Positions 57,301 to 64,000 of a stretch of 64,000 bases of DNA are shown one piece after another. This stretch comes from CAWCVR01 sp963799105 (GTDB lineage Bacteria > Acidobacteriota > Terriglobia > Bryobacterales > Bryobacteraceae): positions 1 through 64,000 of the forward strand of contig CAWCVR010000014.1 of the NCBI GenBank assembly GCA_963799105.1, given 5' to 3'. Within the stretch, counting starts at the first letter, position 1. Every line of letters starts with the position of its first letter. Under the pieces are notes generated by a model. The model was not told the DNA's origin. It made no database searches and saw nothing but the letters and a program-made list of their open reading frames with translations. Position numbers and translations under genes: made by a program.

Positions 57301-57614
57301 GGGAGGTACTGGAGAGTGCCGGCTACGAAGTGACGGAAGCGGCGGATGGAGAGCGGGCGCTCGGAGAGGCGGTGGCCGGACGGGTGGACCTGGCGATCAC
57401 CGACCTGACGATGCCCGGACGGGAGGGGATCGAGACCATTCGGGCACTGCGCCAGGAGGCCCCCGGTGTGGGCATCATCGCCATATCGGGTGCGCTCGGC
57501 GGAGAGTTCCTGGAGGTGGCTCGCGTGCTCGGCGCACAGGCCGTGCTGCGCAAGCCGCTCGACGCCGAACTGCTGCTCGCCAAGGTAGCCGAGGTGCTGA
57601 AGCCGCGGCGGTAG
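54375..57614 (+). CDS. Hybrid histidine kinase: membrane domain, three PAS, kinase, two receivers
   Basis: This protein of about 1079 residues starts with five or six membrane segments (residues 25-190). PAS domains begin near 200, 323 and 441. The HisKA box GGVAHDFNNLLTVIIGYSRL has its histidine near 592; the ATPase has DPNQLEQVIMNLAVNSRDAM near 691, DTGVGMDDETRRRIFEPFFT near 747 and GTGLGLSM. Receiver 1 (from 835) keeps VVEDQREVR, the phospho-aspartate in LVLTDVVMPRMSG and KPF. Receiver 2 (from about 960) has VAGGEPGVR where two acidic residues are expected, so it may not bind magnesium. The signal and the target gene are unknown. The ATG at 54375 is chosen over 54336. Confidence 0.88.
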   Translation: MAHLKSSVRQVLFLLGGGKGLNGWDDEPEVRGFHLLLTTFLVWDAVEEFLVVPLFVARKAAAGGMGLVGAGAALMALGLLRRGHRRAAAAVFLGALWCMASCFSLFGGGVHSPGTGLAIVLILGAGWLLGRPAAMGLAAATLVLAFIEALLEYTGHPLPRYFPGPPMSLLSFDVGMVVMVVFPLLAFLGAQRERLAALRESEERFRRLSNASFEGIMIHEGCTILDANMAFARIHGYDRPDELIGSSGVELLLTPESQVRARQRIERRESGPLEVTGVRKDGSTFALEIDSLPVKFQGRDARRVTCRDITKRKRAEEELKATENNYRQLIEQAGDGIFLVEGDGRFVVANSAICNMLGYTREELLQLNILDTYLPGERALGERRLGEIRSGANVTFERIMRRKDGTPLLVEASARRREDGRQQAIVRDITERRRAEDALRESERKSRAIFDLSFGFVGLLTLDGVLLEVNRTALEFAGVERQDAVGRPFWETAWWNHSPEVQERLRAAVRAAAGGEMVRFEAALRAADGAIHPVDFSLKPVRDEAGQVVLLIPEGRDIAELKRADEEKANLQAQLHQAQKMESIGRLAGGVAHDFNNLLTVIIGYSRLLLGTLAAGDPLRDAIEEIDRAGGRAAGLTQRLLAFSRKQVLQPRVLDLNRVVEEMRPLLARLVGEDVELCVEPRAEATTICADPNQLEQVIMNLAVNSRDAMPHGGRLSIGTAVVEWDAVFAQSHPGARAGRYAVLTVADTGVGMDDETRRRIFEPFFTTKEVGKGTGLGLSMTQGVVEQSGGWIDVASEPGRGTTFTIYLPWVDDAPAGAGEPEAVPVPVPPIGEQKTVLVVEDQREVREYVAAALMAYGYRVIDADGAAEALALWERECAGIDLVLTDVVMPRMSGAELAKLMWQRRPGTKVLFMSGYKDNVIAQDGVRERGVEFIQKPFSPGQLAIRVEEMLKAPDRPARILVAGGEPGVRGFVREVLESAGYEVTEAADGERALGEAVAGRVDLAITDLTMPGREGIETIRALRQEAPGVGIIAISGALGGEFLEVARVLGAQAVLRKPLDAELLLAKVAEVLKPRR

Positions 57615-57695
57615 TGGGGCGGACCCCCTGGTCCGCGCGGGACGCCCCCGTCCCGCTCTTCGCTGCCGAGGAGCCGACCAGGGGGTCCGCCCCAC
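57614..57695. repeat. Palindromic repeat family B, copy 5
   Basis: This 82-bp copy, the shortest, starts GTGGGGCGGACCCCCTGGTC and ends CAGGGGGTCCGCCCCAC. Its first base is the last base of the histidine kinase TAG stop, the same junction as at copy 1. Confidence 0.85.
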
Positions 57696-57698
57696 GGG

Positions 57699-59135
<1,437 letters not shown>

Positions 59136-59200
59136 GAGTGCTCCTTGGGGCTGGCTCCCGGGCACCCGGGCGGCCAGCGGCAAATCCCCGTAACTGTACG

Positions 59201-60158
59201 CTACGCTATCACGTTTCTGCGGCGCCCCGGCCAGATAGGCGGCGACGTTCTCGACCGCCAGATCCATCAACCGCGAGCGGGCTTCCCGGGTCGCCCAGGC
59301 GATGTGGGGAGTCACCAGGCAGTTGCGGGCCGCGAGCAGCGGATTGCTTTCGAGCGGTGGCTCGACCGAGAGCACATCCAGCCCGGCGCCGGCGATGCCT
59401 CCGGCGTTGAGGGCATCGGCCAGATCCTGGTCCACCACCAGCGGACCGCGCGACGTGTTGATCAGAAACGCGGTGGACTTCATCCACCCGAGCGACCGCG
59501 CGTTGACGATCCCGCAAGTCTCGGCGAGGAGCGGCGAGTGCAGACTCACCACGTCGCTCTCGCGCAGCAACTCCTCCACGCGGGCCCAGCGGAAGCCGGC
59601 CCACGGCGGCGGATCGGCCTGAGAGGGGTCGCCGGCGATGACGCGCATCCCCATGGCGTCGGCGATCCGTCCGGTCTGCCGCCCGATGCGCCCGAACCCG
59701 ATAATCCCCATGGTCTTGCCGGCCAGTTCCACCAGCGGGGATTTGCGGAAGCTCCAGTCAGGGCTGCGCGTCCACTCCCCGGCGCGCACCGCGTCGGCGT
59801 GCCGCCGTACGTTGTGGCACAACTCCAGCAGCAGGGCGAACGCGAACTGCGCCACCGAGGCGGTGCCGTAAATCGGGATGTTGGTCACCACGATTCCGCG
59901 CTCCCGGGCGGCGCCAGTGTCCACGACGTCGTAGCCGGTGGCCAGCACGCCGATGTATTTCAGATCCGGCAATTGCCGCAGGGTGTCCGCGCGGAGCGGT
60001 GTTTTATTGGTGAGCACGACGGCCGCGCCGGCCGCGCGGGCAGCCACTTCGGCGGCCGGCGTCCGGTCGAATACGCGCAGTTCACCCAGCCGCCCCAACC
60101 CGTCCCACGACAGGTCGCCGGGGTTCAGGGCGTAGCCGTCCAATACCGCGATTTTCAT
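59201..60158 (-). CDS. D-2-hydroxyacid dehydrogenase (glycerate dehydrogenase-like)
   Basis: This protein of about 318 residues has the NAD-binding motif GIIGFGRIGRQTGRIADAMG, the active-site arginine in LINTSRGPLVVDQ, glutamate in GLDVLSVEPPLE and histidine in CLVTPHIAWATREAR. It should reduce hydroxypyruvate or glyoxylate, or oxidise the matching hydroxyacids. After GAPQ, related proteins end in NVV or similar. Here the frame reads KRDSVAYS and runs on into the Gfo/Idh/MocA gene. Removing one A near 59213-59216 gives NVIA and a stop at 59201, so the apparent fusion is probably caused by one inserted base. Confidence 0.8.
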
Positions 60159-60762
60159 GCGTCATCTCCGAAGTTGTGCATGGCCACCGGCAGCCTCCCG
60201 GCGGGCGCAGCCACTTCCGCGGCGCCAGAAAGGCGGCGGCTTCCCAGGCGCGGTGCGCCCGCTTCCACTCTACGTCCACCGCCACTTCCACGTCCAGGGC
60301 GGCGGACGCCAGAGCGGAGTGTCTGGGCCGGGGCTTTCCGCCTTCCGCCGGGGCGACGCGGGCGGCCCGTTTGGCTGCGGCGCCAGGGCAGGCGAAACCG
60401 CCTGCCCCACAAAGTCTGGCACCCGACATGCCAGCGTGGAGCAGACGGTTTCGTCCGCCGCCCGCAAGTTGTCGCTTGCGGGACGGCAGTTTGCGATGCA
60501 ATTCCCAGTTTCGCAGATGTTCGGCGTTCCCGGCGCGGGCCGGGCCACACCGCTTACGGCGCCGGGTGCCTAGCCGTTTGGGGGCACGGCGAACGCGGAA
60601 CCTGCGCCGCGGGGCCAACCGGGGCCAGATAGCGAATTTCGGGCAAACTGCGCCGGAGATTCATGTCTGGCCCCAGTTTGCGGTTTCAGTTTCCGCCTTG
60701 TGATAGCGTTGTACGTGCATCGCACTTGTTTCGCCCGGAGAGCGAAGCCAGGGAGGAATCCG
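60159..60762. repeat. Gene-free spacer with a family C palindrome and other hairpins
   Basis: No credible gene is seen in this spacer of about 600 bases. GGCAGGCG-AAAC-CGCCTGCC then CCAC (60387-60410) is a family C copy. CCCGCAAG-N6-CTTGCGGG (60461-60482) is a second hairpin. The promoters of the divergent dehydrogenase and esterase genes must lie here, with GGAGG at 60752-60756 serving the esterase. Confidence 0.6.
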
Positions 60763-62181
60763 GTGTCCAATCCACGTTCGATCCGATGGTGGCCGGCGGC
60801 ATTGCCGTTGGCGGCTTTCCCGTTGCTGATGGCGGCGTTTCAAACGCCTCAACAGCCGTCGGCGGGCGGGCGGCCGCCCATGACCGAGGCGCAGATGGCG
60901 GCCCGGAAGGCGGCGCAGGAAGATCATCAGCGGTTGATGACCCTGCTGCACATGACCGAGATGCGCCACGGCGCCGACCAGAACAACAAGGAGTCGCCGT
61001 ACTATGTGAACTACGACGAATCCAAGGCCAACCCGTATCCGGCGCTGCCTGACGCGCTGACGCTGAAGAACGGGAAGAAAGTGACCACGGCCAAGGACTG
61101 GTGGACTCTGCGCCGGCCGGAAATCGTGGAGGATTTCGATCGCGAGATTTATGGCCGCGTGCCAAAGAACGTGCCGAAGGTGACGTGGGACGTAACGGTC
61201 ACGACCCAAGGCGGGTACGGCGATATTTCGACCGTCACCCGGACGCTGGCGGGTCACGTGGATAACTCGTCGTACCCGGCGGTCCAAGTGGACATCGTGC
61301 TCAAGCTGACCACGCCCGCGGGCGCCAAGGGGCCGGTTCCGGTGGTGATGCAATTCACCGGCGGATTCCCCGCCGGGTTGCGTGTGCCGCCGCCGGCGAC
61401 GGGGGCAACGGCTCCGCCCGCTCCGGCGGGTCCGTCGTGGCAGGAGCAGGTGATCGCCAAGGGCTGGGGCTACGCGGTGCTGGCGACCAGCAGCATCCAG
61501 GCGGACAACGGCACCGGCTTGCGGCAAGGCATCATCGGCCTGTGCGGCAAGGGCGAGCCGCGGAAACTGGACGATTGGGGCGCGTTGCGCGCGTGGGCCT
61601 GGGGCGCCAGCCGGGCGCTGGACTATTTCGAGACCGACAAGGCGGTGGACGCCGCCCATGTCGCCCTGGAAGGCCATTCGCGATGGGGCAAGGCGGCCCT
61701 GGTTGCGCTGGCCTACGACCAGCGGTTCTGGACCGCGTACGTGAGCTCCTCGGGCGAAGGCGGGGCCAAACTGCATCGCCGCAATTGGGGCGAGTTGGTG
61801 GAGAACATCGCCGGGGCCGGAGAGTTCTACTGGATGGCAGGCAACTTCCTGAAGTACGCCGGGCCGCCGCTCAACTGGGGCGATTTGCCGGTGGATTCCC
61901 ACGAACTGATCGCCCTGTGCGCGCCGCGTCCCGTGTTCATCGGCGCGGGCACCAACAGCGGCGATGGTTGGGCGGACCCCAAGGGCATGTTCATGGCGGC
62001 CGCGGCCTCCGGTCCGGTCTACAAACTGCTGGGCAAGAAGGACCTGGGGACCGCCGAGTTCCCGCCGGTCGAGACTGCGCTCGTCGCCGGCGATGTGGCT
62101 TTCCGGCAACACGCGGAAGGACACACCGACGCTCCCAACTGGCCCACGTTTCTGACGTTCGCGGGCCAGCACCTTAAATAG
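60763..62181 (+). CDS. Glucuronoyl esterase-like protein (CE15)
   Basis: This 472-residue secreted alpha/beta hydrolase resembles bacterial CE15 esterases, which cut ester links between lignin and glucuronoxylan. After a signal region (residues about 5-25) come WWTLRRPEIVEDFDREIYGR, the core strand VPVVMQFTGGFPAG, and the nucleophile motif ALEGHSRWGKAALV. VSSSGEGGAKLHRRNWGELV and the histidine in HAEGHTDAPNWPTFL complete the likely catalytic site. Fungal members have GCSRxGK at the nucleophile; GHSRxGK is the bacterial form. The GTG at 60763 follows GGAGG. It lies near the Gfo/Idh/MocA and dehydrogenase genes, so plant polymer use is a reasonable guess. Confidence 0.85.
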   Translation: MSNPRSIRWWPAALPLAAFPLLMAAFQTPQQPSAGGRPPMTEAQMAARKAAQEDHQRLMTLLHMTEMRHGADQNNKESPYYVNYDESKANPYPALPDALTLKNGKKVTTAKDWWTLRRPEIVEDFDREIYGRVPKNVPKVTWDVTVTTQGGYGDISTVTRTLAGHVDNSSYPAVQVDIVLKLTTPAGAKGPVPVVMQFTGGFPAGLRVPPPATGATAPPAPAGPSWQEQVIAKGWGYAVLATSSIQADNGTGLRQGIIGLCGKGEPRKLDDWGALRAWAWGASRALDYFETDKAVDAAHVALEGHSRWGKAALVALAYDQRFWTAYVSSSGEGGAKLHRRNWGELVENIAGAGEFYWMAGNFLKYAGPPLNWGDLPVDSHELIALCAPRPVFIGAGTNSGDGWADPKGMFMAAAASGPVYKLLGKKDLGTAEFPPVETALVAGDVAFRQHAEGHTDAPNWPTFLTFAGQHLK

Positions 62182-62686
62182 CGAGGAGATCTTCGACCTG
62201 GATGTGCCCGCCAGCGCCTGCTCTCAGGCCCCTCGTCTTGGATCGGACTCCGGAAGTTGCTCTCGCCACTCTTTCTCCAAGGCGAGCGCCAGTCTCCCAA
62301 TCGTTGGGGCACGGTTCGATTACGAGCGTCCGGACATTCACGTTGCGCATGATCAGGAAGAACCGGTTCCGGAGCATGTGATCCAGCGTCTTCCAGTCCA
62401 GTATCCCGCGGTCGCTGAAGTGCTTCAGCTTTTCGCAGAACGATGCGAGATTCTCAAGTTGGGCAACGTCGTCGGAGGAGAGGGTAGCACGCTCGTTCCA
62501 GGCGCCACCCGGCTTCAGCTTTGCGAAAACGCTGTAATAGCTGGAGAATTCCTTCTCGATCTCGTTAATTAGCTGGCACTCCGTTGCCTTCCTGCTGAGT
62601 TGGATCTGTCGATACAGAAAGTAGATGCCAATAACCGCCGCACACTGCGCAACCGCCGAAAGTACTTGAATCAGACTGACTGCCAT
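62174..62686 (-). CDS. Membrane-anchored protein of unknown function
   Basis: This 170-residue protein has one N-terminal membrane segment (VSLIQVLSAVAQCAAVIGIY, residues 3-22) and a helical cytoplasmic domain (ECQLINEIEKEFSSYYSVFA; LENLASFCEKLKHFSDRGIL). This layout is common in proteins labelled DUF4760-like. The ATG at 62686 has GGAG 9 bases upstream, within the end of the GNAT gene. Its stop overlaps the convergent esterase stop by 8 bases. Confidence 0.7.
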   Translation of the reverse strand: MAVSLIQVLSAVAQCAAVIGIYFLYRQIQLSRKATECQLINEIEKEFSSYYSVFAKLKPGGAWNERATLSSDDVAQLENLASFCEKLKHFSDRGILDWKTLDHMLRNRFFLIMRNVNVRTLVIEPCPNDWETGARLGERVARATSGVRSKTRGLRAGAGGHIQVEDLLAI

Positions 62687-62690
62687 ATGG

Positions 62691-63161
62691 TTAGTCTCCA
62701 CTCCGCCACTCCATCACAAGCCGTTGTAGCCCTGGCCCAAAGTACCCGGCGATATCGCCGGCGGCATAAAACCCGAGGCTTCTGAGCAACCTGACGGATC
62801 GCTCGTTGTCAGGCGCCACAGTCGCGCGGGCTGTTCGGATGCCGAAGGTGACGAGCCTCTCAAGGATGTGCCGGCAAACCGTCTGTCCAACGCCCCGCCC
62901 TTGGAAACTCGGAAGCACGGCCGCATCGAGAAGCCACCCGAGGCGAGGGTCATCATCGAGTGCAATTCCACCCACGGCAAACCCTACAACTTCGGACGAG
63001 ATCTCTGCAAGAGCAAATGCGGGTCCAAACAGGTCGAAGTACTGGGTGAGGGCAATGCGCGGCAGCGCGTGATCATCCCCGAAGCACGTCCGCTCGATTC
63101 GGCACACGTCATCGATGTCCGCCGACCGGCAGCCCCGAATCGACAAGCCCGGAATACTCAC
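62691..63161 (-). CDS. GNAT family N-acetyltransferase
   Basis: This 156-residue protein has the GNAT layout: LSIRGCRSADIDDVCRIERT at the start, LDAAVLPSFQGRGVGQTVCR with the acetyl-CoA-binding Q/RxxGxG motif near residues 92-98, and NERSVRLLRSLGFYAAGDI. It resembles RimI-type enzymes, but the target protein or small molecule is unknown. It is followed 4 bases later by the membrane protein gene on the same strand. Confidence 0.88.
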   Translation of the reverse strand: MSIPGLSIRGCRSADIDDVCRIERTCFGDDHALPRIALTQYFDLFGPAFALAEISSEVVGFAVGGIALDDDPRLGWLLDAAVLPSFQGRGVGQTVCRHILERLVTFGIRTARATVAPDNERSVRLLRSLGFYAAGDIAGYFGPGLQRLVMEWRSGD

Positions 63162-63363
63162 TGTTCCCTCCCGAAGCGATCACCGGCTCGATGCCTACAG
63201 CTTCCGTATGAGTATCAGAATATCACTCCCCGATGAGGTGCTTGCCGCGGGATGCATCGTTACGTGCCGCTGGCGAGTCAAGCTGACTCTGCCTACTGGC
63301 GCGAAACGGGCAAACGGCCAGGGCGCAGCGGGCCTGGCGCAGGCCCGCCGCACCGGTCCGTGA

Positions 63364-63389
63364 GTGTACCGCTCGTGGTACACTACAAT
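63364..63389 (+). promoter_or_regulatory. Operator and -10 region of the HigBA-type module
   Basis: GTGTACC-N6-GGTACAC (63364-63383) is a perfect 7-bp dyad. TACACT (63379-63384) and TACAAT (63384-63389) are possible -10 boxes. Using the first, RNA would start at about 63391, the GTG start codon. No Shine-Dalgarno is visible. Confidence 0.55.
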
Positions 63390-63390
63390 T

Positions 63391-63759
63391 GTGCCCGAAA
63401 AGCCGCGGAAGCGAGTCCCGGCGATCTTCTTCCGGACCGAGAGCGGCGGTGAGCCGGTGCGGGACTGGCTCAGGACGGATCTCCGGGCGGACGACCGAAA
63501 GCGCGTCGGGCACGACATTATGACCGTCGAGTTCGGCTGGCCAGTCGGAATGCCGGTCTGCCGGCATTTGGACGATGGCGTCTGTGAAGTCCGCACGCGC
63601 ATCTCCGGGAACCGCATTTCGCGCGTTCTGTTCTACATCGACAAGCTCGGGCGGATGGTGCTACTGCACGGGTTCATCAAGAAGACCCAGCGGACTCCCG
63701 CCGAAGATTTGCGACTGGCACGCGGCAACAAGAGCAAACATGAAAGGGGATTGCCATGA
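63391..63759 (+). CDS. RelE/HigB-type toxin (Gp49-like)
   Basis: This 122-residue protein matches phage Gp49-like/HigB toxins: AIFFRTESGGEPVRDWLRTD, then GHDIMTVEFGWPVGMPVCRH, VCEVRTRISGNRISRVLFYI and MVLLHGFIKKTQRTPAEDLR. These are ribosome-dependent RNases, and the toxin gene comes first. The start is GTG 63391 directly after a dyad operator. The stop overlaps the antitoxin start (ATGA at 63756-63759). Confidence 0.9.
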   Translation: MPEKPRKRVPAIFFRTESGGEPVRDWLRTDLRADDRKRVGHDIMTVEFGWPVGMPVCRHLDDGVCEVRTRISGNRISRVLFYIDKLGRMVLLHGFIKKTQRTPAEDLRLARGNKSKHERGLP

Positions 63760-64000
63760 AGGAGCGGACTAAGAAGGCCGCCTTCAACCACAGCGGATCG
63801 AGCTTCGATAGCTTTCTCGAAGAGGAAGGCATTCGGGAGGAGGTGGAAGCGGTGGCCATCAAACGCGTGCTGGCCTGGCAACTCTCGCGGGAGATGCAAG
63901 AACAGAAGAAGACCAAACAGGCCATGGCGCGCGAGCTTCAAACCAGCCGGTCGCAACTGGATCGCCTGCTGGACCCGCGCAACGTGTCGGTCTCGTTGGA
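63756..64000 (+). CDS. HigA-like Xre antitoxin, cut by the window end
   Basis: The first 81 residues are visible. After a polar N-terminus (SSFDSFLEEEGIREEVEAVA) the helix-turn-helix begins: KRVLAWQLSREMQEQKKTKQ, then MARELQTSRSQLDRLLDPRN. It should neutralise the toxin encoded just upstream and repress the operon. The gene continues past 64000; related proteins are about 95-100 residues. Confidence 0.85.
   Translation, partial: MKERTKKAAFNHSGSSFDSFLEEEGIREEVEAVAIKRVLAWQLSREMQEQKKTKQAMARELQTSRSQLDRLLDPRNVSVSL

Noticed and set aside
23754..57695. CRISPR-like interpretation of the repeated palindromes
   Set aside because: Copies are far apart, vary in length and have no regular spacers or cas genes nearby.

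Overview
The window is a GC-rich bacterial chromosome segment that most resembles an acidobacterium of the Bryobacterales/Solibacter type. This is an inference from gene content: a large Oar-like TonB-dependent receptor with a carboxypeptidase-regulatory N-terminus, a DUF6807 (PmoA-like) secreted protein, a Tat-exported Gfo/Idh/MocA protein, a CE15 glucuronoyl esterase-like protein, many GTG/TTG starts, and dispersed palindromic repeats of the GTGGGGCGGACC and GGCAGGC type between genes.

Layout. 1-1.8 kb: remnant of an integrative element (tRNA-Gly half site, small HTH gene, tyrosine integrase). 1.8-6.8 kb: tRNA-Leu(GAG)-secG, a dCMP deaminase, fabD and a divergent membrane pyrophosphatase. 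7-19.6 kb: an MFSD1-like transporter, a broken polytopic glycosyltransferase, an ECF sigma/anti-sigma/TonB receptor locus, a GT2 enzyme and a DUF6807 protein. 19.8-25.4 kb: two tandem PPK2 kinases, an orphan efflux adaptor and a Ycf46-like AAA ATPase. 25.4-30.2 kb: a toxin-antitoxin cluster (RHH-PIN, Xre-RES, VapBC, orphan antitoxins) interrupted by a GT2 gene and a KDPG aldolase. 31.7-34.2 kb: a recent tandem duplication of a secreted protein of unknown function. 34.3-41 kb: a tight eight-gene run (Trm112-like, GT9, MsbA-like ABC exporter, yicC, gmk, rpoZ, coaBC, family-4 UDG). 41.3-50.2 kb: a Crp/Fnr regulator, structured intergenic DNA, two small secreted/membrane proteins and addB-addA. 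50.2-54.3 kb: a LolA-like protein, purA and rplU-rpmA-obg. 54.4-57.6 kb: a hybrid histidine kinase. 57.7-62.2 kb: Gfo/Idh/MocA, a 2-hydroxyacid dehydrogenase and CE15 esterase. 62.2-64 kb: a membrane protein, a GNAT acetyltransferase and a HigBA-type module cut by the window end.

Two themes cut across the annotation. First, at least seven otherwise normal genes are broken by what look like single-base insertions, including the expected essential gene coaBC. Sequence or assembly error is therefore more likely than true decay. Second, at least three families of short palindromic repeats decorate intergenic space; one copy sits in frame inside addA and others abut stop codons.

No CRISPR array, rRNA operon, prophage or complete insertion sequence was seen. 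The best candidates for undescribed biology are the tandem PPK2 pair with its lysine-rich tail, the structured spacer at 41.96-42.09 kb, the paired 19-bp palindromes at 42.5 kb, and the apparently leaderless, operator-overlapped starts of two toxin-antitoxin modules.
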